From Artemisia argyi (lineage: Eukaryota; Streptophyta; Magnoliopsida; Asterales; Asteraceae): a stretch of 64,000 bases of DNA. Both the position numbers and the translations under genes were made by a program. Below the pieces are notes generated by a model, which was not told the origin of the DNA, did not search any database, and saw nothing but the letters and a program-made list of their open reading frames with translations. Below, in pieces: positions 1 through 9,850 of this stretch. Location of the stretch: contig CM060680.1 in NCBI GenBank assembly GCA_030686995.1, positions 83,292,259 through 83,356,258 on the forward strand, in the 5' to 3' direction. How positions within the stretch are numbered: the stretch's first letter is position 1; the number at the start of each line of letters is the position of its first letter.

Positions 1-149
1 TTAGATTTTGTTCTCTTTTGATCCAAAACCGAACCATAATCACCTTCACATACAATACAATGAGTTAGATAATATATATACTTATGTACTACTAAAAACT
101 TACAAAATGAAAAAATTGAATATACAAAAATATTCTAACTTATAAAAGA

Positions 150-295
150 CTAGACGATTACCCGCGCATAGCAACGGGATTTTCTAGCCGCATATATTTA
201 CAATGATATTTTGGTTAAGTATTTTGTGTAACCAAAACATCACTATAACTATATTCAGCTAGAAAATCACGTTGTTATGCACATGCACTCATCTA

Positions 296-296
<1 letters not shown>
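150..296. repeat. Palindromic repeat with Helitron-like 3' ends on both arms
   Basis: Two arms of about 39 bp (150-188 and 258-296) are imperfect reverse complements around a spacer of about 70 bp. The outer edge of each arm is CTAG next to an A (left) or T (right). The left arm, read on -, has a CCCG...CGGG stem a few bases before CTAG followed by T. That is the layout of a plant Helitron 3' end (hairpin, then CTRR, then host T). The right arm has a weakened stem. It could be a foldback derivative of a Helitron or an unrelated MITE. A poly(A) run follows at about 300-333. Confidence 0.45.
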
Positions 297-338
<42 letters not shown>

Positions 339-517
339 CTCTTTTGTTATGTATTTTTTAAACTTAATTTTAAAAATCTCTTATTTGTGCGTGTGTTTTT
401 TTGTATACGTGTGTTGTGCTACAACACAAAGTAAAGATACGTTATGATCTCATTCTTTTAATAAGTGGTCTCAAAAGTTAATCATTTGTTAACTTAATAA
501 CTAGTACCGTGTGTTAG

Positions 518-575
518 TCAATTACTTTGCTTTCAAATTAAGAGATTCAATTACTTTGCTTTCAAATTAAGAGAT
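518..575. repeat. 29-bp tandem duplication
   Basis: The unit beginning TCAATTACTTTGC at 518 is repeated exactly from 547, ending in AAGAGAT each time. Two copies, identical by eye. Confidence 0.9.
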
Positions 576-1615
576 TCAAATCATGTGTTAATATGATATC
601 AAATCGTGTTTTCCATTTTTAATTTTTAAGTTTTCACTTACTTAACATTTTAAGTTTTTCACTTTTCACTTGATCATTTTTCCTTTATAGATAGTTAAAA
701 TAATGCAATTTGTTTTAAAATTAAATAGTTAAACAGAATTTAATCCAAAACTTCGTTCACCTTCCTTTATTCAACCTGATTTTATCTTATTTTACATTAC
801 CATCACATGAAATTGTTCGATGTGTTGACTTGTCTTCTAATCAGTCGGGTCTACTTAACTTTTTTACACTCACTATATTCCGTGCATGTATATTTTTGAA
901 GAGTTTATAAATAATAGTACCGATCAAAGCATCAAGGACAAATATGTTAGTGCATGTTTTGGTTTTCTTATGGTTTTAGTTGTAAAACAGTTTTCGTATG
1001 GTGGCGTTAAAGAATGGGAAAAGTGTCGGGATAAGTGAGAGTGGAAAAAGTTTGTTGATTAAAGTGTAATTATCTATTTAAATAAATAATATATTACATT
1101 GTTTTTTATAAGTAAGAATATTTTGATAGATCCACTTCTTATTCTGAAGGTACAAAAGACTTGTAAGTACGTCATTAGAGAGTGTGAGATCTCTCAGGTT
1201 TAATTCCATCTAAATGCAAATAACTTGGAACTCATCATGTCAACTTTTTAGAATAAGAAAGTTTTACTTGATTTATGTATGTGTTATGGTTAGTTTAAAA
1301 TATGTTAATTATTCGGTTAAAAGGTTAGAAACCATAGCTAAAACAAAAACAAATTCAACAGATAGAGGAGGCATTATGATATAAAGCAATTTTTGGAATT
1401 GTTTGCGGGCCTATATAATACTCTTGTCATGTACTGAAAGAAGAAGCATTTTCATGGAATACGTAAATGCTCTTTTGGCCATTACTCTATCCATAAACTC
1501 CTTATATAACCAATAAATTTTCTGCTTCTCATTGCAACTTCTTGTCAGTATTTAAATAAAGTAGTACGCATATGACTTGCATTTCAAAGAAAATAATATG
1601 CCTATGAGTTATGTC

Positions 1616-1654
<39 letters not shown>

Positions 1655-1707
1655 AAAAAAAAAATTATAGTTCAAAAAAAATGTTATAAAATTAGATTAA
1701 TTAATTA

Positions 1708-1752
<45 letters not shown>

Positions 1753-1753
1753 T
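1708..1753. repeat. (ATT)n microsatellite
   Basis: About 15 uninterrupted ATT units follow a TTAA-rich lead-in. Confidence 0.95.
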
Positions 1754-1837
1754 TTTAGAGTCAAACATGATTGATCATGTAATTTTATTATAAGAGTAAA
1801 TTAATAAATGAGCTCATAATTTTTTACTAAAATATGA

Positions 1838-2035
1838 GGGTGTTTGATTGAAAAAGAGAATCCCTATAGATATGCTAATGGGAATGGGTTAGTAAACCCG
1901 TCTCTTTTGGTGGGCTTACGAAATGCTTGATTTTACAAGTTTGATACCCATTTACAATAGCAAAACCTACTAGCCAAACAACTGTATTGGGAATGAAAAT
2001 CTACCCTCATTCTTATTCTCTCAAACCAAACACCC
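1838..2035. mobile_element. Tourist-like MITE (PIF/Harbinger type termini)
   Basis: The left end GGGTGTTTG and right end CAAACACCC are inverted repeats, extended imperfectly by gattgaaaaagagaa on the left and ttctctcaaac on the right. The length of about 200 bp and GGGTGTTTGG-type ends suit a Tourist-like element. The flanking trinucleotides (TGA and TAT) do not match, so the target duplication is lost or the superfamily call is wrong. Non-coding. Confidence 0.45.
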
Positions 2036-2422
2036 TATAAGTATACCACTAGTGAAAGCCACTTATTTAAATACTTTGTTTCAAAGGAATATTTCACGAC
2101 CATGAGCATGACAATTTAGGTTGGACGGGATAGAAATGTTTGTTTGCTCTAATGCGGACAAAAACATGTACTACATGATTTTTATTTGTATGTCTCCTCT
2201 AGCATTGTAGGTTAAGTAATCTATTATTATTTTATATATATCGACGTCCAAAAGGTAAATATGTTCCTAATCTAACAAGGTTGTATTCTGGTTGGTCAAT
2301 TTAGATTACAATTATATTCAAAGTTGTAGAAAAGTTTTATAGAAAGTGTAAAGTTTTCGGTCTATATAATTTTAAATAAATTTATAAACTTAAAGACTCT
2401 ATACTCTCTTTTAGGAGCGTAA

Positions 2423-2853
2423 TGTGACGACCCGCCTACTCGATATAATTATTTACAAGGATGTTCAGGATTCCAGATTGTTCCACACTTTTCTTAGAAG
2501 AGCTTGGATAATCTTGGAAGCCCTTGGAAGAGGATGGAAAGTGTTAGAAGCTCTAGAACCTCTTAGAAGCTTACTAGAAGCATATGAAAATCCTAGAAGC
2601 TTCCCGTAGAACTTTCTAGAACCATGTACATACTAGTATATATAGATGTAGCCTCATTTGTAGAGATCACCTCTCAAATCACTTGTAATCTCTTGTAAAG
2701 TTCTCTCAAAGCAATACAAAGTATTTCTCATTTCACTTGTTCCTTTCTTTAAAGCTTTCTCTAGTTGTCTATATCATTGAGTATTCGAGAAAGGCTGACT
2801 TAGTCGAGACTAAGTGCCGCACGGAAGACCCTTGTAGAGACAAGTCCGTGACA
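2423..2853 (+). repeat. LTR 1 of tandem gag-protease element
   Basis: 431 bp, TGTGACGACC to CCGTGACA. LTR 2 and LTR 3 start TGTCACGACC. It holds a run of related AGAAGC/TCTAGAA blocks and a TATA-like ACTAGTATATATAGATG near 2632-2647. Confidence 0.9.
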
Positions 2854-2855
2854 AG

Positions 2856-2867
2856 TGGTACCAAAGC
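2856..2867 (+). other. Primer binding site
   Basis: TGGTACCAAAGC lies two bases after the LTR end. It is a variant of the TGGTATCAGAGC site complementary to initiator Met tRNA. The same site recurs after LTR 2 at about 5394. Confidence 0.75.
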
Positions 2868-2884
2868 TAGGTTGATTCAAGGAG

Positions 2885-3937
2885 ATGGCAAACGAAGGTA
2901 ACAAGAATATGGGTGGTGGAAATGATATTGTGATTGATGAGAACCGTGGTCGGGAAGAGTCTCGCCAAGTAGACAAGAAGAGTAGAGGTGCGTCTAGAGA
3001 CACGGTAGCAAGTTTGGCCAAAAGGATGGAGGGTGTCGAGACATCCATGACGGAGTTAAAGAACCAAGTTGAGGGCTTGGTAGGTCTAGACTCCGAGTTC
3101 AGGGGCATGAGGGATGACTTTAGGGTGGTCATCAATACTATTAGTGGCGACTTGAGACGTGAGATCCATGACTTAAGAGATATGTTCATGGGTGAGATCA
3201 CAAAGTTGCGAAAAGAGGTTGGAGAAGAGATCTCCGCGATTCATCAAACCATTGAAGGCTTGCAAACGGATATAGTATTGTGCAAGCGATCAATGGCTAG
3301 TGGAGGAGGTAACACTAGCAACATTGCTTCAAAGTTGGAGATCCCTAAACCATCACCGTTCATGGGAAAGCGAGAGGCTAGGGCGGTTGATGATTTCTTG
3401 TGGGAGATGGAGCAATACATAGAGGGTGTCAACATAGTTGACGATGCATCAAAGATCAAGACGGCGACGCGTTACTTAAAGGACACTGCGGCGTTATGGT
3501 GGCGACGTCGATATGGAGATATCGAACGAGGTACGTGTACCATCAATACTTTGGACGATGTTGTTCAAGACTTGAAGAAGCAATTTTATCCGGAGAATGC
3601 TAAGCACGAAGCAAAGCGTCGACTTCGCAAACTTACGCATTCCGGGACGATCCGGGAGTATGTTAAAGAATTCACTACTCTTGTACTCAAGATTCCGGAT
3701 CTTTCTGAGCAAGACTCTCTCTTCTATTTTCTTGATGGTTTACAAGGATAGGCCAAGACGGAGTTGGAGAGACGAGGAGTCCAAGACCTTGCTACGGCTA
3801 TTGCGCATGCAGAGGCACTTATTGACCTTGGTGAGCGGAGGTCGCTCAAACCCACAAATAAAGATAGTGGCGATGAGCAAGGTGGGGGAGAGAAGCAAGT
3901 CCGAGATCACGATGATGGAGCACGAATATCGCAATGA
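2885..3937 (+). pseudogene. gag: Ty3/gypsy gag, tandem copy 1, with premature stop
   Basis: Capsid-type gag of a plant Ty3/gypsy element, expected to package element RNA in cytoplasmic particles. The ATG at 2885 follows the PBS by about 20 bp. The N-terminal third is charged and coiled-coil-like. The retrotransposon gag core follows, with the PFMGKREARAVDDFLWEMEQ and ALWWRRRYGD blocks. Codon 3749-3751 is TAG where copy 2 has TGG (Trp), so this copy is truncated at 288 residues. The frame otherwise stays open to a TGA at 3935-3937, the same place as in copy 2. A few further substitutions separate the copies, for example an Asp/Ala change in the block after the WWRRR motif. The lesion is a single G-to-A change, so inactivation looks recent. 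Confidence 0.85.
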
Positions 3938-5017
3938 AAAGAGAAAATACCATATAAGAGTATAAAGTGTTTCGTGTGCGATGGACCACATAGAGCGCGA
4001 GATTGTCCTAAGAAAATGAGTCTCCAAGCTATGATGGCAAATACGGAAGAGAGTCCGTGTGAGGAAGAGGATGCGCACTTGGGATCGTTGCGAATCCTCA
4101 ATGCCATTAATGCATGGAAGGAGTTGCCCACAGTTGAGGCGAAAAACAAAGTGAGAGTGATGTCGTCCAAGATAGATGCTAAGAGACAACGAGCACCTAT
4201 GGTAGAGACCAAGGGTAAAACGAGGACAAAGTCAAAGGCAGAGGCCAATGGACTTCGATTTGTGTGCACAATTGTAAACGGGATATCCACAAGAGCCTTA
4301 GTCGATACAGGAGCAACTCATAACTTTATCTCGGTAGATGAAGTTAAGAGACTTGGGCTTAAGACAATGGAGGATAGTGGATGGATCAAAGCTGCAAACG
4401 GAGATGCCAAACCAATTAGAGGGGTTGCACGAGGTGTGAAGGCTAAGATCGGGGAATGGGAAAGAGAGTTAGACTTATCGGTCGTTCCTATGGATGATTA
4501 CAAACTCGTACTTGGGATGGAATTCTTCGATAAGGTACAAGCCATTCTCATCACGTTTACTAACACATTGTGTATTTTAGGTAAAGGTCGAGTATGCATA
4601 GTGACAATGGAGAGAGGCATGAAGAGTGGAGCCAAGATGATGTCCGCAATGCAACTCGAGACCGGCTTCAAGGAATTGAACCAAAATACGAACGGTATAT
4701 CAAGCGACGTAGAGACGTCAAGAGTCACCAAAGACGTCTTTGAGGAGTTTAGGGGCGCACTATCGAGCGTCTTACCCGAGCAACATACACAAGAGAGTTG
4801 TTGCAAATGTAGAAGACGTGTAAGGAGGAGACGTCGTGTTATAGAACACGGACAAGGATCAATCATGGAAGAAGCCAAAGGAGAATCAAGTATACTTGTC
4901 AAGGCACGCAATGTACGAGATCCAACGGTGTTGGAAGAAAGGCATAACGAGGACGTCGTGAGCTTAGGTGGGGGAGGATGTCACGACCCGCCTACTCGAT
5001 ATAATTATTTACAATGA
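3938..5017 (+). pseudogene. Zinc knuckle plus aspartic protease, tandem copy 1
   Basis: This continues the gag frame after the in-frame TGA. A CCHC-type knuckle (CFVCDGPHRARDC, spacing CX2CX3HX4C) starts at 3968. A retropepsin domain with active-site ALVDTGATHNFIS (about 4296-4334) and the flap-proximal DYKLVLGMEFF block follow. After the protease comes a short stretch like the usual spacer before RT (EEFRGALSSVLPEQ). It then passes directly into a basic stretch and a terminal LGGGGC that looks like the extreme end of pol. RT, RNase H and integrase core are absent. No ATG occurs between the TGA and the first knuckle Cys, so this part could be made only by readthrough or some other recoding. 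The frame runs a few codons into LTR 2. It is classed as a pseudogene because its gag is broken upstream. Confidence 0.75.
4966..4978 (+). other. Polypurine tract
   Basis: AGGTGGGGGAGGA directly precedes LTR 2. The same tract precedes LTR 3 at 7492-7504. It is the plus-strand priming site and also lies inside the open frame, encoding the Gly-rich end. Confidence 0.85.
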
Positions 5018-5391
5018 TGTTCAGGATTCCGGATTGTTCCACACTTTTCTTAGAAGAGCTTGGATAATCTTGGAAGCCCTTGGAAGAGGATGGAAGAAGC
5101 TCTAGAACCTCTTAGAAGCTTATGAAAATCCTAGAAGCTTCCCGTAGAACTTTCTAGAACCATGTACATACTAGTATATATAGATGTAGCCTTATTTGTA
5201 GAGATTACCTCTCAAATCACTTGTAATCTCTTGTAAAGTTCTCTCAAAGCAATACAAAGTATTTCCCATTTCACTTGTTCCTTTCTTTAAAGCTTTCTCT
5301 AGTTGTCTATATCATTGAGTATTCGAGAAAGGCTGACTTAGTCGAGACTAAGTGCCGCACGGAAGACCCTTGTAGAGACAAGTCCGTGACA
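4979..5391 (+). repeat. LTR 2 (central) of tandem gag-protease element
   Basis: 413 bp, about 18 bp shorter than LTR 1 and LTR 3 because part of the AGAAGC/TCTAGAA block is missing. It is shared by both internal units: 3' LTR of the first and 5' LTR of the second. Confidence 0.9.
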
Positions 5392-5422
5392 AGTGGTACC
5401 AAAGCTAGGTTGATTCAAGGAG

Positions 5423-6475
5423 ATGGCAAACGAAGGTAACAAGAATATGGGTGGTGGAAATGATATTGTGATTGATGAGAACCGTGGTCGGGAAGAGTCT
5501 CGCCAAGTAGACAAGAAGAGTAGAGGTGCGTCTAGAGACACGGTAGCAAGTTTGGCCAAAAGGATGGAGGGTGTCGAGACATCCATGACGGAGTTAAAGA
5601 ACCAAGTTGAGGGCTTGGTAGGTCTAGACTCCGAGTTCAGGGGCATGAGGGATGACTTTAGGGTGGTCATCAATACTATTAGTGGCGACTTGAGACGTGA
5701 GATCCATGACTTAAGAGATATGTTCATGGGTGAGATCACGAAGTTGCGAAAAGAGGTTGGAGAAGAGATCTCCGCGATTCATCAAACCATTGAAGGCTTG
5801 CAAACGGATATAGTATTGTGCAAGCGATCAATGGCTAGTGGAGGAGGTAACACTAGCAACATTGCTTCAAAGTTGGAGATCCCTAAACCATCACCGTTCA
5901 TGGGAAAGCGAGAGGCTAGGGCGGTTGATGATTTCTTGTGGGAGATGGAGCAATACATAGAGGGTGTCAACATAGTTGACGATGCATCAAAGATCAAGAC
6001 GGCGACGCGTTACTTAAAGGACACTGCGGCGTTATGGTGGCGACGTCGATATGGAGATATCGAACGAGGTACGTGTACCATCAATACTTTGGCCGATGTT
6101 GTTCAAGACTTGAAGAAGCAATTTTATCCGGAGAATGCTAAGCACGAAGCAAAGAGTCGACTTCGCAAACTTACGCATTCCGGGACGATCCGGGAGTATG
6201 TCAAAGAATTCACTACTCTTGTACTCGAGATTCCGGATCTTTCTGAGCAAGACTCTCTCTTCTATTTTCTTGATGGTTTACAAGGATGGGCCAAGACGGA
6301 GTTGGAGAGACGAGGAGTCCAAGACCTTGCTACGGCTATTGCGCATGCAGAGGCACTTATTGACCTTGGTGAGCGGAGGTCGCTCAAACCCACAAATAAA
6401 GATAGTGGCGATGAGCAAGGTGGGGGAGAGAAGCAAGTCCGAGATCACGATGATGGAGCACGAATATCGCAATGA
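5423..6475 (+). CDS. gag: Ty3/gypsy gag, tandem copy 2 (open)
   Basis: 350-residue gag with the same start context as copy 1 and no internal stop. It has a charged N-terminal region with heptad-like Leu/Val spacing (about residues 40-120). The gag capsid core runs from about residue 150 (PSPFMGKREARAVDDFLWEM) through AALWWRRRYGD, KKQFYPEN, REYVKEF and LFYFLDGLQGWAKTELERR. It ends ...ARISQ at a TGA (6473-6475). The zinc knuckle and protease follow in the same frame beyond that TGA. The family normally has gag, nucleocapsid and protease in one polyprotein, so the TGA is either a recoding site or an old stop shared by both copies. Confidence 0.85.
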   Translation: MANEGNKNMGGGNDIVIDENRGREESRQVDKKSRGASRDTVASLAKRMEGVETSMTELKNQVEGLVGLDSEFRGMRDDFRVVINTISGDLRREIHDLRDMFMGEITKLRKEVGEEISAIHQTIEGLQTDIVLCKRSMASGGGNTSNIASKLEIPKPSPFMGKREARAVDDFLWEMEQYIEGVNIVDDASKIKTATRYLKDTAALWWRRRYGDIERGTCTINTLADVVQDLKKQFYPENAKHEAKSRLRKLTHSGTIREYVKEFTTLVLEIPDLSEQDSLFYFLDGLQGWAKTELERRGVQDLATAIAHAEALIDLGERRSLKPTNKDSGDEQGGGEKQVRDHDDGARISQ

Positions 6476-7579
6476 AAAGAGAAAATACCATATAAGAGTA
6501 TAAAGTGTTTCGTGTGCGATGGACCACATAGAGCGCGAGATTGTCCTAAGAAAATGAGTCTCCAAGCTATGATGGCAAATACGGAAGAGAGTCCGTGTGA
6601 GGAAGAGGATGCGCACTTGGGATCGTTGCGAATCCTCAATGCCATTAATGCATGGAAGGAGTTGCCCACAGTTGAGGCGAAAAACAAAGTGAGAGTGATG
6701 TCGTCCAAGATAGATGCTAAGAGACAACGAGCACCTATGGTAGAGACCAAGGGTAAAACGAGGACAAAGTCAAAGGCAGAGGCCAATGGACTTCGATTTG
6801 TGTGCACAATTGTAAACGGGATATCCACAAGAGCCTTAGTCGATACAGGAGCAACTCATAACTTTATCTCGGTAGATGAAGTTAAGAGACTTGGGCTTAA
6901 GACAATGGAGGATAGTGGATGGATCAAAGCTGCAAACGGAGATGCCAAACCAATTAGAGGGGTTGCACGAGGTGTGAAGGCTAAGATCGGGGAATGGGAA
7001 GGAGAGTTAGACTTATCGGTCGTTCCTATGGATGATTACAAACTCGTACTTGGGATGGAATTCTTCGATAAGGTACAAGCCATTCTCATCACGTTTACTA
7101 ACACATTGTGTATTTTAGATAAAGGTCGATTATGCATAGTGACAATGGAGAGAGGCATGAAGAGTGGAGCCAAGATGATGTCCGCAATGCAACTCGAGAC
7201 CGGCTTCAAGGAATTGAACCAAAATACGAGCGACGTAGAGACGTCAAGAGTCACCAAAGACGTCCTTGAGGAGTTTAGGGGCGCACTATCGAGCGTCTTA
7301 CCCGAGCAACATACACAAGAGAGTTGTTGCAAATGTAGAAGACGTGTAAGGAGGAGACGTCGTGTTATAGAACACGGACAAGGATCAATCATGGAAGAAG
7401 CCAAAGGAGAATCAAGTATACTTGTCAAGGCACGCAATGTACGAGATCCAACGGTGTTGGAAGAAAGGCATAACGAGGACGTCGTGAGCTTAGGTGGGGG
7501 AGGATGTCACGACCCGCCTACTCGATATAATTATTTACAAGGATGTTCAGGATTCCAGATTGTTCCACACTTTTCTTAG
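6476..7579 (+). CDS. Zinc knuckle plus aspartic protease, tandem copy 2
   Basis: Open and in frame with gag, starting right after its TGA. The first knuckle Cys is at about 6506 with spacing CX2CX3HX4C. The protease active site DTGATHNFIS lies near 6840-6870. Expected role: maturation of the gag polyprotein inside the particle. There is no ATG between the TGA and the knuckle, so independent initiation would lose the knuckle. After the protease and the pre-RT spacer the frame jumps to a basic pol-tail-like end; the RT, RNase H and integrase core is missing. Relative to copy 1 it lacks four residues near NTSDVETS. It passes through the polypurine tract and ends about 25 codons inside LTR 3. Confidence 0.7.
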   Translation, partial: KEKIPYKSIKCFVCDGPHRARDCPKKMSLQAMMANTEESPCEEEDAHLGSLRILNAINAWKELPTVEAKNKVRVMSSKIDAKRQRAPMVETKGKTRTKSKAEANGLRFVCTIVNGISTRALVDTGATHNFISVDEVKRLGLKTMEDSGWIKAANGDAKPIRGVARGVKAKIGEWEGELDLSVVPMDDYKLVLGMEFFDKVQAILITFTNTLCILDKGRLCIVTMERGMKSGAKMMSAMQLETGFKELNQNTSDVETSRVTKDVLEEFRGALSSVLPEQHTQESCCKCRRRVRRRRRVIEHGQGSIMEEAKGESSILVKARNVRDPTVLEERHNEDVVSLGGGGCHDPPTRYNYLQGCSGFQIVPHFS

Positions 7580-7935
7580 AAGAGCTTGGATAATCTTGGA
7601 AGCCCTTGGAAGAGGATGGAAAGTGTTATAAGCTCTAGAACCTCTTAGAAGCTTACTAGAAGCTTATGAAAATCCTAGAAGCTTCCCGTAGAACTTTCTA
7701 GAACCATGTACATACTAGTATATATAGATGTAGCCTCATTTGTAGAGATCACCTCTCAAATCACTTGTAATCTCTTGTAAAGTTCTCTCAAAGCAATACA
7801 AAGTATTTCCCATTTCACTTGTTCCTTTCTTTAAAGCTTTCTCTAGTTGTCTATATCATTGAGTATTCGAGAAAGGCCGACTTAGTCGAGACTAAGTGCC
7901 GCACGGAAGACCCTTACAGAGACAAGTCCGTGACA
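7505..7935 (+). repeat. LTR 3 of tandem gag-protease element
   Basis: 431 bp, TGTCACGACC to CCGTGACA, then GTAA (7936-7939) matching the left flank. Confidence 0.9.
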
Positions 7936-7939
7936 GTAA

Positions 7940-8989
7940 GATGTAGTAACATGTTAACACAGGTTGCTTTTTTATTTTATTTTATTTTTTTAATCACTTC
8001 AGCATCACATCATTTTAATACAAAAACATTTAACACCAAAAAATCACCTTTTATTATAACACCAAATAACATCACCTTTTGGGATCCACCATTTAAAAAA
8101 TTACAATTTACAAATTAACCCCGTAACTATTTCTTTCATTAAACAACCTAATACTTAAAAATACAAATTTCAAATGCTCAAAAAATAAATTATAAAACAT
8201 GCGAAAATGTTAAATAAAAAACGAACACTTTTTTAAAACAAACTAAATAAAAAATAAAAATGTTATTTACTTATAAAAAAAAAAGACCTTTAAAACTCAC
8301 ATGGACTAAATTGCAAAAACCTATTAATACTTCAAGGGTGAGCGCGGTTCCGGAACCGAGAGAACCGAGAATCGAAAAACTCATATTTTAGGAACTGAGA
8401 ATCGGGCCGAAGAACATGTTTTGGTTCAGGTTCGGTTCTTGGGTCCGGTTCTACCCAATTGGAACCGCAAATTTTAAAAAACCGCCCAAAATTTAATATT
8501 CTATATGTGTTTGCATTACTTCAAGTGGTGGTTCATCCACAACTTTTGTTTCAATTGAGTGGAGTGACGGTGTGTACAATGTGAGAAGCTCGATTGCTGC
8601 TTCGTGTAGTTCAAGTTCTTGGCAAATGACAATGAGTTGAAGAAAAATAACATTTCCTAAACAACAAACATGTCTGTTTCATGCACATACGGAGTGTGTA
8701 TTTTGTCATTGATCACTAGTTAACTCAGCTTATGGGGGGTTGTGTTGTTACCATTTGCGTATATCATTAAACAAACTTCTCCATAGAGATATCGTTTACA
8801 TACCAAAAGTTTTTAGAGGAGATATCGTTTACATACCAAAAGAACAACCTTCACATTGTGTTACTTTTTAGAGGAGATATCCTTTACATGCCAAAAGTTT
8901 TCTACATATCAATGAACAAATTTTAATTAGTCATTTTTCAATTGAGGAATAAAAAAGGAAATTAATTAATTTTTTAATTTAAAATGCAG
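7940..8989. other. Intergenic, with a hAT-like GGTTCCGGAACC-rich fragment
   Basis: Around 8336-8480 the sequence opens AAGGGTGAGCGCGGTTCC and continues with alternating GGTTC/GAACC runs. This is the look of a hAT-type non-autonomous terminus, but no partner end was found. At about 8515-8640 the - strand has a stop-free stretch of about 40 codons without recognised similarity. Imperfect repeats of AGAGGAGATATC...TTTACAT...CCAAAAG occur at 8775-8900. No gene call is justified. Confidence 0.35.
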
Positions 8990-9850
8990 TTACACCCATC
9001 TTTTTATAATTTAAATGTTTCATGAACTCGTTAATCATTAACCAAGATAAACTTTACCGTCGTGATTTGCATTTTATTATCTTTCCATAAAGAGGCACTT
9101 TTATAATCTTTCGACGAAATAAAACTTTTTATTCTATGCACGTTTTGTTTCCAAATGTTTTTAGTATTGAAATTCATATAATATATCACATGTGATTTAA
9201 TACTAATTTGAAATTTCAAACATTAAACAACGGTATTAAAATTGGTATAATTATCTGCGTATAAATTAAAAAGATTCCTCGCTTTTTGTGAGGCAAACAA
9301 CCTATTCATAGCTTTCCAAGCATATAACACACATTTACATATCAACTTTTAGATTAAAGAAGTTTATTTACGAAACCTCTATAATCACATATATTAAAGA
9401 TCACATGTGGTAAGAATCACATGTGGTAAGAATCACATGCGATTTTATGTATTTTTTTTAACTTTGACGAATTAACTGCTATAATCTATAATTTGAAATT
9501 TTATATGTTATGTATGGTTAAAAACTTATAAATGTATAGTTTTCATTAAACACCGGTGAAACTTTTAGAATTATGTGGAAAGAGTTACGTTCAATTTTAC
9601 ATATTAATTCCCGAACATAAAAAGTACTATTGTTGGATTATATGTGATTTGTTAAGCAAGTTAAAAAAAATGTGAGAGAAAAAAAATTATCGAAAGTATA
9701 TCAAATTGCACATCTATTGATAGATAATTAAATACTCGTGGCGATGATATAATTTTTTTCTTAATTATTAATGGTTTAATAGATACTATTTTTTTTTTTT
9801 TTTAAATAAAAGAGAGGTGAAAGTGGGTTTTTTATTTGATAAAAAAAAAT
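8990..9850. repeat. Diverged long-arm foldback element
   Basis: The left part (TTAATCATTAACC..., TTATTATCTTTCCATAAAGAGGC..., TTTCGACGAAAT) and the right part (TATCGAAAGTATATC..., ATTGATAGATAATTAAATACTCG..., AGGTGAAAGTGGGTTTTTT) are imperfect inverted copies. They match the arms of the foldback split at 35820/44993. The centre is rich in ATCACATGTG units, including tandem repeats near 9390-9440. Non-coding. The superfamily is uncertain; long-arm Mutator-like MITEs are one possibility. Confidence 0.45.

Larger units (their letters stand above)
297..1837. other. AT-rich intergenic DNA, no gene seen
   Basis: It holds homopolymer A runs at about 300-333 and 1621-1650, a 29-bp tandem duplication and an ATT microsatellite. 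No open frame of note and no recognisable protein. A stretch near 1199-1209 (GGTTTAATTCC) is one mismatch from a pol III B box, perhaps an old SINE fragment, but no A box could be placed. Confidence 0.6.
2423..7935 (+). mobile_element. Tandem gag-protease LTR retrotransposon array (three LTRs, two internals)
   Basis: Three near-identical LTRs (2423-2853, 4979-5391, 7505-7935) alternate with two near-identical internal regions (2854-4978 and 5392-7504). Each internal region has a tRNA-iMet-like PBS, gag, a zinc knuckle, an aspartic protease and a polypurine tract, but no reverse transcriptase, RNase H or integrase core. This is a gag-only or TR-GAG type non-autonomous Ty3/gypsy element. GTAA lies directly on both outer sides (2419-2422 and 7936-7939), with TG and CA ends, so the whole array sits in one target site. 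Unequal recombination between LTRs after a single insertion explains this best. A multimeric insertion is the alternative. Confidence 0.9.

Noticed and set aside
2800..7437. Antisense open frames opposite gag and protease in the tandem element
   Set aside because: They mirror the real coding frames, occur identically in both tandem copies, and show no motif.
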